From Lingula anatina (Eukaryota; Brachiopoda; Lingulata; Lingulida; Lingulidae), in assembly GCF_001039355.2 (NCBI RefSeq), contig NW_019775453.1, positions 62,001 through 126,000 on the forward strand: a stretch of 64,000 nucleotides of DNA, given 5' to 3'. Positions 1 to 12,600 of this stretch are shown here, piece by piece. The notes beneath the pieces are model-generated. The model made no database searches, was not told the origin of the DNA, and worked only from the letters and a program-made list of their open reading frames with translations. The position numbers and the translations under genes were made by a program. Numbering within the stretch: position 1 is the stretch's first letter; every line of letters starts with the position of its first letter.

Positions 1-1604
1 AGGGGGAAGTTCGGAGAAGTCACAAAAGAAAACGTCAATGAAGGTTTAATGAGAGCAGCCAACATGGGGAACTTTAAATGTGTGGAATACCTTCTTAGTG
101 CAGGTAAGACGACCTCAGATTACGTGGATCCGCATTATGGTGCTTGCTGTAGAGGAGAGTTCCCAATAAAGACTGACACTGAGGGTGGAGTAAGGTTTAT
201 TGATATATATTTGCCCCTCACCCTTTCTTTCTCTCTTTATTAATTTTTCAATGTGTCCTAGAAAAGACGAAAATATATTTTCATTTCGTGTAAATTGTCA
301 GTTTCCCCTGAAAATCGATTGCCATGTCAATTTTCAATTTATCCGTCATTAATAATTAGATATTTAAGACGAGATCAGAAACACTTGAATAATTTTTTAA
401 AGATCAATCGTGTCACTTCATTTTTAACTGTACATTATATATATTTGGCTGTATGTTATCTATTGAATCGTTCCATCCAGGAGGAGATCCAAATGCCTTA
501 GACATGGATGGCGACTCTCCGCTGAAATTGGCAATAAACAACAACTATGGACGAATAGGAAAACTTCTAATCGAGAAAGGAGGTGACGTGAACATGCTGG
601 GAAGTAAAGGAAGAGTTCCCATCCACGCGTCAGCTTACCATGGGAACTTCAAAGTGACCGAGTTATTGGTCGACAAGGGCGCCAAAGTCAACATTATAGA
701 CGAGTACGGGGACACCCCGCTCACTGTGGCCGCAGCCAGGGGGCATGTGGCAGTGGTAAAACTTCTGATTAAAACTCAGAGATCTCGGGGACAGGAGACA
801 CCAGAGGCTGAACGAAACAGGGATTTGAATGTTGCCATTTTAAGAGCAAGCGCAACTGGCAAAGCGAATTGCGTTAGGGAACTGCTGGCAGCAGGGGCAA
901 ACGTGAATTACCGAGATGGTTGGTACGTGACGCCTCTGATACACGCGACTCAGAGAAATAACCCAGAAGTTCTAAAAGTATTATTAAAAGCGGGAGCGGA
1001 CATAACACTCACGACTTCCCATCAAAAAGATGCTTTCCACTACGCCGTTGTCAAAAATTATACCGAATGTGTTAAACTTCTGTTAGAACACGGAGCTAAT
1101 CCAGATGGTTACGACTTGTATCTAGAACAAGGCACGGCAATTTTTGACACTCCTAAGAAACAGGAGCAAGTGCCCTTGATGGTGGCAGTAACAAATAACA
1201 ACGCAGAAGTTGCAAAAAGCCTAATTCAAGCTGGGTGTCACATTAATAAGCACATGAAGCAAGTGGATCTTCTGTCCTCTGTAATATACGTTGGAAACCT
1301 CAGACTCGCCAAAATCCTGGTCTGCGCCGGGTGGAGTCCCAATGCCATTCGAGTCCTGTTTCAAGAGGGCGTGGTCGGAGAGGCCTGTGACGAGTTGTCT
1401 ATCTGGTGTCAGGATGTCATCAGTAGACCACGCCCATTATTGGAAATAGCCAGAACTTGTATTGCAGAATGTTTGTACCAGCATGATTATACAAGAATTG
1501 CCAGAGGAAAGAAAGTGGCCTCATACAAAAACAAAACTGATCAGTTGCCATTGCCAACACCGCTGAAAAAATATCTGCAGTATTCAGATTTAGATCATCA
1601 GTAA
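1..1604 (+). CDS. Ankyrin-repeat and SOCS-box protein (ASB family), 5' partial
   Basis: Two exons are visible, 1-103 and 481-1604, joined in phase: donor CAG|gtaaga, acceptor ttccatccag|GAGG, with the split Gly codon restoring an ankyrin loop (SAGGDPNALD). About 408 residues are visible and the N-terminus lies off the window. The protein has roughly eight ankyrin units with typical signatures such as DSPLKLAINNN, DTPLTVAAARGH and DAFHYAVVKNYTECVKLLLE. The C-terminal ~45 residues look like a SOCS box: an L-x3-A-x2-C segment, then LPLPTPLKKYLQY before the stop. ASB proteins are known substrate receptors of Cullin-5/Elongin BC ubiquitin ligases, with the ankyrin stack binding substrate. The substrate here is unknown and I cannot assign an ASB number. 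The gene converges on LYST. An AATAAA at 1659-1664 fits its polyadenylation. Confidence 0.85.
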
Positions 1605-1658
1605 GCAAATGAATGCAGAAGTCCAATGCATCTGTTGTTCATTTCAATAATTGCATGC

Positions 1659-1664
1659 AATAAA
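1659..1664 (+). terminator. Polyadenylation signal of the ASB-like gene
   Basis: AATAAA lies 55 bases after the stop codon at 1604, in a T/G-rich context. A second AATAAA near 1918 could serve a longer transcript. Confidence 0.5.
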
Positions 1665-2694
1665 GGTTTTGTAAAATACTCATCTGCTAAATCAGATTGA
1701 CTATTTTTAGTATTATATTATTTATTAAGATTATAAATAATTTCATCCTTTTGATATTTATACAGAATTGTAATAAAGATGAAAAGGAAATATTTATACC
1801 TACAGATGAAGTGCATGGTGCTGTGAAGGGGAAGGGGGTAAAGAATGAAACCAAGAACTACAGAAAACTTATTTTATTGTCACTTAGTGTAATATAGTTA
1901 ACCATCATATATCTTTAAATAAAATAAGCTTAGTGTTTTTATGCGATTCAATACTGTTTTATTCTGAGCATTATACGCTACTGGAAATTTGATTTCCTGT
2001 ATATATATAATGAGGCTGCTGTCTATTAACATATGCTACTAGTACCCTGTTTTTGTCAAATGTTAATCATTAATTCAAAACCTTCAAAAATGACTTTCAT
2101 ATGCACCAATACTATACTGTTACAACAATCTTTTCAAAGCACCAACAGCACGATTATACATTAACAGAACTGGCCATTTTGGACATGGCTTTGTGAGCAA
2201 GTCTTCATTTAAAGAAAACATGATCAACATTGTTTCTAAATGTCATGATTTTGTTTGTTTCTTTCTTTTAAACAGTCAATTGTCTTTCACTTTATAAATA
2301 TAACATAACTACACACATTTCATTTTGACCTTTCAAACATTCCCAGGAGGGTTCCTGCCCTTTTAAAATATGACTCTTTTTTCAATTGCCTGGCAGTCAA
2401 AAATCACATTATAAAATTATGAAAAATATCTAAGAATAGATGGGGGTGATTTTATAATGTAAGCTATCTCTTTTAAAAAAGTCCAACCTGAAAAATATGT
2501 CACACAATACAGTCCTTCTACAGAGTACCTAACTTTGTGACCTACATGTAACACCACTGACCTTGTACTGTAAGTGCTCATAGATCTACTAAAATAGATC
2601 TACCAAAATACTGTACATTGCTTATATGAATTTGATATATAAATAGCACCAATTAACAAGAAATTGACATATTTTGTTGCTTGAAATCTGTTCA
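1665..2694. other. Convergent intergenic / 3' UTR stretch
   Basis: AT-rich DNA between the convergent ASB-like and LYST stop codons. I see no coding potential. A minus-strand AATAAA (TTTATT at 1958-1963) is a possible LYST polyadenylation signal, which would give a 3' UTR of about 0.7 kb. Confidence 0.4.
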
Positions 2695-3616
2695 TCACTG
2701 CAAGAATGGTATAAACTGTGGCTTTATTTTGTTGTTGGTGGTCTTTGACCACATCATCACCATGCCATCTGTGTTGGCACTGAACAATCTCTGGTTATCA
2801 TGAGTAAAAGTTAAGCTGGAAAAACAAAGGAAGATACTCTCATTACAAATGTAAATTTAGCTAACTCATATTCAAGAAGAAGGCATGTGTTCTCTGTAAG
2901 TTACACCCATAAAACACCTTACTACTAAACAAACAAATGCATCAAATACATTTCTTCTCATTATCTTTAGCACATACTATGGGATCTTTTAATACACAGC
3001 TAAACCAACGATCCCTGTGTCTTACCATACCTCATTATAGCTGTTCCCATGTCAGCGTGACGAATGTCTCGGACTGCCTGCAGATCCCAGCTGCTCCACA
3101 GTCTGCAAAAGAAAGGCAATAACAAACATTATATATTATAATATTATATAAATAGATTCAACTGTATTGCTATATACAATATAAAGAATATGCAGGTGAA
3201 AAAATTAAGGCAAACTGTTCATATCTCGTACCTTAGAAGGTTTAACATACCTGATAATACCAAAGTCCAGCCCTCCAGCTATCACATTGATGGACCTTCC
3301 TTCTGGTGCCGTGGAGTATGTCAGGCAGAAGATCCTTTCCCTACAGTCATACTCTGCCACCAGCCTGGCATTGATGGTGTGCAGGTACAGCTTGCTGCCC
3401 TGACCTGGAATAGTCATACTAGTAATACAGATACCTCCTTGAGAATCAACATTTAGTTTGCTTCGGAAAAATCAGATTTATCTTTGAGTGTGATAGAAAT
3501 GTGATATATCTTGATATCATGAACACCAATGATGTTGTTTCAGAACAAACAGATACAACTGGGCAATCTAACCACTGCTAAGTTAATTTTGCTTCCTTAA
3601 CCTAAAAATTCTAAAA

Positions 3617-3674
<58 letters not shown>

Positions 3675-6600
3675 TATATGGCAGACCATCTATGGTTATG
3701 TAATAANNNNNNNNNNNNNNNNNNNNNNNNNNNNNNNNNNNNNNNNNNNNNNNNNNNNNNNNNNNNNNNNNNNNNNNNNNNNNNNNNNNNNNNNNNNNNN
3801 NNNNNNNNNNNNNNNNNNNNNNNNNNNNNNNNNNNNNNNNNNNNNNNNNNNNNNNNNNNNNNNNNNNNNNNNNNNNNNNNNNNNNNNNNNNNNNNNNNNN
3901 NNNNNNNNNNNNNNNNNNNNNNNNNNNNNNNNNNNNNNNNNNNNNNNNNNNNNNNNNNNNNNNNNNNNNNNNNNNNNNNNNNNNNNNNNNNNNNNNNNNN
4001 NNNNNNNNNNNNNNNNNNNNNNNNNNNNNNNNNNNNNNNNNNNNNNNNNNNNNNNNNNNNNNNNNNNNNNNNNNNNNNNNNNNNNNNNNNNNNNNNNNNN
4101 NNNNNNNNNNNNNNNNNNNNNNNNNNNNNNNNNNNNNNNNNNNNNNNNNNNNNNNNNNNNNNNNNNNNNNNNNNNNNNNNNNNNNNNNNNNNNNNNNNNN
4201 NNNNNNNNNNNNNNNNNNNNNNNNNNNNNNNNNNNNNNNNNNNNNNNNNNNNNNNNNNNNNNNNNNNNNNNNNNNNNNNNNNNNNNNNNNNNNNNNNNNN
4301 NNNNNNNNNNNNNNNNNNNNNNNNNNNNNNNNNNNNNNNNNNNNNNNNNNNNNNNNNNNNNNNNNNNNNNNNNNNNNNNNNNNNNNNNNNNNNNNNNNNN
4401 NNNNNNNNNNNNNNNNNNNNNNNNNNNNTATATTAAATAAAAATCAAATGATTGTCTGTGATAAAAATGTGGGCACATCTTGATATAACGAACACAAATG
4501 TAACAGAACAAACAGGTACACTTGGGCAATGGAACCACTAATAAGTTAATTTGGTTAGCTTGAGACAAAAGTCTACTTCTTGTAATTGTAGTAGCCAGTG
4601 GCTTGAGTGTTTACCTGTGTAACTTGCTGTAGCAATGTCTCCCAGTGTATCACTGATGGCAAGTGCATTTACTGGCTCCACATGGCATTTAATACATCTC
4701 ACATATCCAAGCCTAAAATGGGAAAGATAATTAAGGGAAAAAGGGCTAACTGACCAAACATTAATACAAAACTGAGAAACTTAAACAGTTCCAAGGACGC
4801 AAAAAGATACAGGTGATGGCTATACAGTGTATGTTCCATTACTGCTGTGACTGCACAAAATTACAATGGGAACAGAAAAACATGCAATGACCTATACATA
4901 AACTGATGAAAACAAAAACCTTGTGGTATACCTGTTGAGGTCCCATATAATACAGCGGCCGTCCTCTCCTGCACTGACAAAGATGCTGAAAGGTTTGCAG
5001 ACTTCAAGACAAGTAATAGATCCCTGATGACCATACAGACATTGGCGGGGGCCCGTCACTTGGATGTCACATGCCTGGGAAAAACAATCAACATTTATTT
5101 TGTTGAGTGCCAACTTTCTAAAACTTAATTCTATCTCAGAGCTGTACAAATTTCTAATATCATCTTACAATATTTGAAAATTACTTTCAAAGCTCGTTAT
5201 TAGGGCTTATATTCTTAAAGTTATTTTAATTTTACTTCAATTTTTTTCTGCAAATTTTCAGAAATCTTTTTTCAGTGTGCTTAGCATAAATACTACTGAA
5301 GTAATTTAAATGTCAATTAGTGAGGATAAATATGTACAGTACAGTGCTTATTAAGTTTATTTATTAAGCAATTAAATAAGTTATATATATTTTAGACTGT
5401 GAGCAACTCTACCTAAGAGTCCATTTGAAATGTGAACTAGTTTATGTGGTCATACCTTTGTAGTGTTGAACTTTGTGCTGTAGACAGTGACCACTCCTGA
5501 TGTGTCCCCAAAGAACAACAGCTTGCAGTCTGGGACTGAGGTGCAGCAAGTTATCTGGAATAGTATATATGTGTTGTTTAGTATAATATTATTTTTACTT
5601 CCTGATTGATATTAGCACAGAAAAGAAAGGCATATCTGCATGCATGTATGCACACATATGACTGAGCACATATATGCAAACACACCATGTCTGGTTACCA
5701 TATGATAATGCAGACAAGACACAATCCACCCACCCTACCACAATGATATGAACATGTACCTTAGGGTAATTATTAAAACCAATTAATCTTACAACACAAC
5801 TGACACTCACTCCATTACAACCAATTCCTCTTCACTAAAATTAAAGTGAATTAGATCTGGAGCATTTCTTTAGCTTTATACCTGTTCATTGGTGTTCCAG
5901 TGAAGAAAATTAACAGGAGGCTGATTTTTCTTATTCTGTATTCTAACAATGCTGTCTGCATGTCCCCAGCTCACAATACCTGCCCAGGTGATATCAGTGG
6001 TCGTTATGGTAGTAACACCTGCAATGTGGGTCAGAAAAAGTTTGAAGACCAAGGACTGATTTCTAGAAAGTTGTGGCAAATTATATCTTAAAATTTTGGT
6101 TTTACAAAGTATATGTATAGATGTAAACACGTTTATTGAATCAGCACATTTTTCCANCTCAAGACCTGTAATATAGCTTTATTGGCATTTCATCTACTAA
6201 AACCATAAGAGTATGTTAGCTTAAAACTACTTTCTGTGAATATGAGGGTTATAATATTGCAGTATGTAATTTAAACTCTGAAATGTAATTTCACATTTTT
6301 CAAATAGGGCATTATGAAATTGCACAAAAGTTAAATTATACTATTAGACATCATGTACTTTTGAGCCAAGCAATTTCTCGCACCTTTCCTTGTCTCCTCT
6401 CATTCTCTATCCTTCCTGCCTGCTGCAGAGGTTTCTCAGATGGTAAAAACAACAAGTTAGATATCATCTTAGCTGCACTGGACTCTGTAGGCAGCTGGCA
6501 GGCTACATGTGGTCTGGGGTACAGCTGCTTAGGGACCTGGCCATAGGTACGGATCATGGTCTTGCTGGCATTCTTTTTAAGAGGGTCCTTTATTGAGTCT

Positions 6601-9600
6601 ACATCCACTCCATAATAACACTACAAGGGGAAGAATATTTGCTCAATTGTATCTTAAATCGCTATTTTCATATAGAAAAAAATAAAGTTGTTATAGTGTA
6701 CCAAACTGTTTAAATTCTATACTGATACAATATACAGGGAGGATAAATATTTTTAAAAAGTAACAATTTATACAAAAAGATTGCGGAAGAATTTTGAAAG
6801 ATTTTTTTCATTTAATAGTTCATTTAGAAAAATACAAAGAAGAAAATCAAATCCAAGCATTTAACATATAAAATTACACATTAAACAGGAGAGTACTTCA
6901 TCTACACTAAAAATTTGAAGTGATACATATAGAACATGACTCACAGCTGGGTGGAAGACATTCAATGCATCAACGGCCGCCTTCCCAGTCTGCTTAAAAC
7001 CAAAGATGAGGTCTATCCAGTTGTGGATGTTATTAGACACATAGGTGGACTCCAAGGCCTGTCTGTGGATAAGGATGAAAAGCCTGGGGTTGTTTCTACA
7101 CCAGGGTGGCAGGAGAACGTTCTCTACAACTTCTCCCCCTTGTCTTGTTCCAAGATTAAATCCTGTAATATGAAGAGGTATGAGAAGCCAGAAATTTTTA
7201 TCAGACACCAGGAGTTTGCCAGAAACAAAAATAGATAACCTCTTGTTTATTATAACTTGAAAATTCAAATGGATAATCTGTATAGTTCTTTGTTAACATT
7301 ATGGAAAAAATTGCTTTGCCTTTTGTATGATAAAAATAAAATTTTGTAAAATAACTTCAGTATACCTTCATTGTTTTCCAAGAATTCAGGCAGAAAGAAA
7401 AACTCTGGAATCAACTCTTTGAAATCAGTGCTGGACTCAAAGCTGGCAAGGCGCCATGATGTGTCCATAGAATGGAACAGGCGGTCTGGGATGTCAAAAT
7501 TATTGTCTGAAATATTGGAAAAAAAACTTAAATATATAAGTCTAGTATAAAAAAACCATTCTTAACAAGTCACCAACAAGATTTGTTTCTTCAGAACAAC
7601 TTAGATAAAAACTGCTTCCACCTTACACAACTAAATCCGATCTATGACATAATTTCTAAATGACAGTGAAGACATTTTTTAATGGATACACAACAGCAGA
7701 CCCATAGAATAAAACAAATTTTAGTAATATTATTTCACCATTATTGTGGGACTGGATTTTCCTTTTCATATCTGTGACTTATTTTATTTATTGCCTTATA
7801 GTCTACCAGTATATAATTCACATCAAGCTTCAAACAACACACAATTTCAGTTTTCCATAGAATGTATAACAAATTGTGTTCCTTCCGTACCTTGGTAGGA
7901 TAAATGCATCCTGGTAAATGGCAGAAGTCTCACAAGGAAATGCAGGATAGTTCCACTGTTGGAGTACAAGGAACCATAGTGGTAGGGTTCTACTACAAAC
8001 CCAGAGTTCTCTACCATGGGGTCTGCAATGTTCTTCTCATACTCAGCTTGTAATATCTGGATATAAAACAACTGAATATCAGTTTCCCATAGCATCATAC
8101 CCATGCTGTGTTCAGGGATTGCTAAGTCAAGCTCCAGGTCTCTGGGAATAAAAAGTTTTGAAAACTTCCCTTTCTCCCTGGAAGTTACTGGTTCTGAGTT
8201 CAGTGTAAATCACTTGAATGTCACAGTCTTAAAATACATGTACAAAGATCAAGTCCAAAAATAAGCTCTATTCTCAAAACTAATTAATCTGAAAGAACAA
8301 TTTTAATCTTGAACAGTGATAACATTTGCAGTGATTTCAGGCTAGTTTATTCTCTTCAAATATAACAAAATATGATTTTGTATTTGACACGTTACTTTTT
8401 TCCTTACAACAAAATACTATGGCATAAAAGGTTAATTATAGCTGATCATCACATTCCATAATTGTCCCCATGAAATGTTAGATTGCAATGTATCAAATAC
8501 CTCCACATTTAAATGACCTCTACTAACATTATGAAATGAAAGGTGCAAAAACAATGTCCAAGTGCAAAAATAAATATATAATACATAGAACTAATATGTA
8601 AGAGTAATTGAAACATCAAACCACGATGATAGAGTTCTTACAAAATGCCCAATTTCTACTCATTTTTTCTTAAAAGAAAAGCTGCAAAGAACAAAAACCC
8701 TTATCACTAAAAAATCCAGGTTAAAATTTTAGTATCTTGTCCATTATATCTTCACTTGATGCGCTTGCCTGTCAGTTAAAATGAATGAACAAAAGAAAAA
8801 ATTGAAATTTTTTTTCAAAATTTCAAAACAAAATTAAGTGAAACAGTTACCTTTTTCGGTTTATCATTTAATGTCTGAAAATGGATAACAAAGGTCATGA
8901 GAAATATTTCACACCTTATTTAACAAACCAATTCACATTGTGACCCAGGAGCAGGAAAATAGGATATACCTGACTTGTCGTGATTATTCTGAAAAAGAAT
9001 ACATAAAATTGTACGTAACATTATCATCAGTTTTTCCCTTACCTCATAGTTTGTGATGTATTTTTCTTCCTTGCTTTTCTCTTGAATTGAAATAGCACGA
9101 TCCAATTTCCTAAAGAAAACAAACATTAAAAATTTGAAAACTGTTGAAATGCAATTTATAACAATTTGCTGATTACCTTCAATCATGTAAAAATGTGGTA
9201 AAATCTTATTCATACCAAGGATATTAAAACAAATAGTAAGTTAAATCACAATACAATGGCTCATGTTGGTAAACATTCAGGGACCAAGGGAAATTATAAT
9301 TAAATAATATTTTTAAAAGATGCACAATAAAAAAGAATGACAATGAAAAGAAACATTTACATATATATATATATATTACTATTTTCTGTAAGAAAAAAAA
9401 TACACATGCACACACACTAGTGTGCACACTCACACACCTGTATATATTTTCATCCTCCAGATCTATTTCCTTACTGGTGTAGTTACTGAGGATGAAAGGA
9501 AACACTGGATACTGCATCAAATCATTAAATGATCTTCCAGACATCTTGTTCAGATGAGTCAGGTACTCAAAGTTGGTCATCCGTCCTTCCATCCACAGCT

Positions 9601-12600
9601 GTGTCACCATGCTTGGGTCCTCGCCTTTGATCTGATTGGCCAGTTCAAGGACATCAAGGTGACGGAAGAGCTGGTCTCTGTCCTGGTAGTAGAAGAGTTT
9701 TATCAAAACTTTATTTCATGGGTATTTGAAAATACTTCTATTTTTCATCTTTCAAATCTAAACATTTTATCTTATTCAGTATCATTATTTATTATAACTA
9801 AATGAATCTGGTGCTAGTAGAATTATCTTACATATTCTACTGAAATCTTTAAAGTTTGAAAATTGGAGCTAAACCACAGTGAGGTATTATGTATAAATAT
9901 CAATAAATTCTTAACTGTTTTGGTACTTACTCTGGTGGATTCAAATGCCAGCAAGCAAGTCTTCCCACTGGTCAAAAATATTTCCAATGCATTATCCCTC
10001 AACTGAAACCTTCTTTTGTGCAGTTCCTTGATTTCTTCATGAGGCCAGGTCATAGACAGCATGTCATGTTCTTCAGTCAAAATCTATAAAAAAACATAAT
10101 TGTTTCTTACGTATAATCTGACTGACTGCATCTTTCCTCATTCTAAAAATTGACAAGAGAATTCTCTGTCTTTAACCAAGGACTTGAAAAATATTTCAGA
10201 AAACAAAAAATGAGAATGATCTAACAGCATACACAGATTATGATTTGAGTACAATTAAATGTGTGTGTGTGTGGAATTGCTGGTGTTAATATCATTTGGT
10301 AATACCTGTGTGGTATTTCCTTGCTTCACTGCTGCATCACCAACAAAGTAAACATTGTTCTCACCTGCAAAAGGAAATTAAAATGAGAAAACAAAAACTC
10401 ATATTTGGATTTGTGGACAATAAATCACCTTACTCAACTTGCTGATTGATACCTAAACATGTTCCCAAATGCTTTTTTATATCTTTTACCTTATTTCCTA
10501 ATAAATGCCGAATTCTGTATATGTTAATATCAGTTTTCAAAATGAGTGTTTCCATACTCACCAACCAATATCTCTCCTGGTGTTTCTATCACTGGGGTAA
10601 CATTAGTGCTCCTCATGGTTAGCCTAATAATAGAAAAAAATCAGTCCACACAAGAAGCAATGAACTTTTTTTATCACCTCATAGACATTATATCAGTACT
10701 GCAAGTCTTTGTTTTGTTGAAATTATTTTTTCATGTCCTTACTACTATAAGAAGACCAGTCATATTTTTAAAAGAATGAAATGTAAAACTTACGTTATCT
10801 TCTCATTAGTATGTAGCCTGTAGATGAGTTTTGCAGAGTCAGACATTTGGTCATCAGATTCAAAGAGATATGTCAAAGGACCCTTGAAGTCAGCTGTTCC
10901 TAAAAAGTGGAGTAAAAAATAATTAACAAATAGCTTGAATCAGATAAATATATACAAACTTAATTGATAAGTCCGATTACTTATTCAGAAGTCAGCATTT
11001 GCATAAATCAAACTAAAAATAAAAAGTTCCAAAAACATTGCAAATATTCTTATTGCTTACTCAGTTTCCCCTGATGGTCTGGTTTCAAAAACTTCTCTCT
11101 TAACAATAAATGACATCTCTCAAGTCTTTTCCTCACTCGCCAGGGTCCTTCTGTGGGGTCTAATTGCCAGGACTTGGGATAGGTACTTGGGCTATACCAC
11201 ACTGCCCTAGAATACAAAGCATGTGAAGTGATGAGTAATGTTATTTCATGTTTTTGTTGTGACACTTTTTATTTTTGGCCTTTGTCAATCATCTATCAAA
11301 CAACAATTGTAAGTTAAATTCTGATGAACATATACAAAATTTTAAAAACCTCTTTCATTCTGTGATTATTTTTTGAAGTCTTATGCATACAGCCAAAAAT
11401 TCATGGGACTGAGATTCAATCAACTAGTACAACAAGGTATAGTCTTTCCAAATATCAAGAATAAAAGATCTTGTGCAAATTCAATGCTGCAAAGGAAAAA
11501 CATGAGTTACCTTTCATGGGTAAGTTGCTCCACCAAATGATGCCACGCCTTTTTGATCTGCAAACTGTTGGCCATGGACAGTTTGATGTGGTCAATAAAC
11601 TTGCTTCTCTCCAGGCTCTGTATATTAACCACTGTCTGGGTCTCCTCCATGGCATGAGTGGACAGTTGCTTGGCTAGAGTGTCTGGCTTGTGGATGATTC
11701 TGGTGGAATAGGAGAGAGAGCTGGTAAAGCACATTTCCATTTAATGTTTTGGTAACACCTGTGTGAAAGCTGCATAAATAGGTTTGACGTTTGAAACTAG
11801 ACACGTCTATATTGCTGAAAAAATAATGAATTTTGTTTAATTAATTTTAATGCTATCTAAAAGATATCTTATCTAGACAAAAAGTAAAAATAAAGTACTT
11901 AAAAACGTCAAAATAATTTGGCTTAATCATAACACCTGTTTTCTACTTCTTTTCTTCTACTCATCCATCTCTTTTTTGCTTTCTTGTCATCTGCTGCCCA
12001 ATGTTTTATATCCTGAAATCAAAAATGTTAAGTGTTACATTGAAAATGCCATTGCCAATTTTTTTTACTGAATTCCTTTAGTGCAAAGTAATAATTCATT
12101 ACAGCCATCTTAAAAACTTCAAAGATAAAGTTGAAATAAGCTGGCCACTCGAGTACAATATTATTTCAGTTTTTTCCTATATTTCAGGACCAAAGTAAAA
12201 CATTAAATAAACAAACAATACCTCCTCAATACTAGCTTCTTGATCCTCTGACAGAGAAGTGTCTGGCAGTATGGGTGTAATATCACAATGTTTCAATGTG
12301 TTCATCAATACCCTGCCAGCCTCCCTGTCCTGAAAGCTGACCTCATGACACGTGTACAGTTCATACAGGTAATACGCCACTCTGGGGCCCTGCTGCAACA
12401 TTGAAAATTTGGATTGTAAAAAAACTTTTAATAACTCCTCATCAATCTCCAGGCTTACCATGCATAGTTTTCATAGAAATAATATGCAGTAGAGCAGAAT
12501 ACAGAAAATATACAATATACAGAAAATAACTGATTTAATTGCTAAGACAAACAACTGAGACTATATTTTTATATTTAAAAATACAATGAGTTGTCTCTGG

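Larger units (their letters stand above)
3470..4553. repeat. Diverged direct repeat flanking the gap
   Basis: 3470-3592 and 4441-4553 align over ~115 bases. Shared stretches include tcttgatat, cagaacaaacag, gggcaat and aagttaattt. They look like two copies of a tandem repeat or intronic element, with the gap between them. Confidence 0.7.
2695..6018 (-). other. LYST: LYST exons 49-55: C-terminal WD40 repeats and stop
   Basis: Exons (5' to 3'): 5882-6018, 5456-5554, 4932-5074, 4615-4712, 3251-3404, 3031-3102, 2695-2815. WD signatures: [87 protein letters not shown]. The last exon ends KPQFIPFLQ-stop (TGA at 2695-2697), like the end of vertebrate LYST. Phase is continuous across the 722-base N gap (4615-4712 into 3251-3404), so no coding exon needs to be hidden there. 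Confidence 0.9.

Noticed and set aside
3678-4568. Long ORFs across the N gap on both strands
   Set aside because: Made of unknown bases only.
5882-6358. Possible missing LYST linker exon between BEACH and WD40 (vertebrate LYST has ~60 more residues here; an N lies at 6157)
   Set aside because: Phase joins directly from 6359-6620 to 5882-6018, total length already matches the family, and no coding sequence is visible in the intron.
11759-11814. Possible extra LYST exon with clean acceptor (tttttcag) and donor (CAG|gtgtta)
   Set aside because: Its length (56 nt) breaks the phase between 11936-12012 and 11511-11720, which join perfectly without it. At most a cryptic or non-productive exon.
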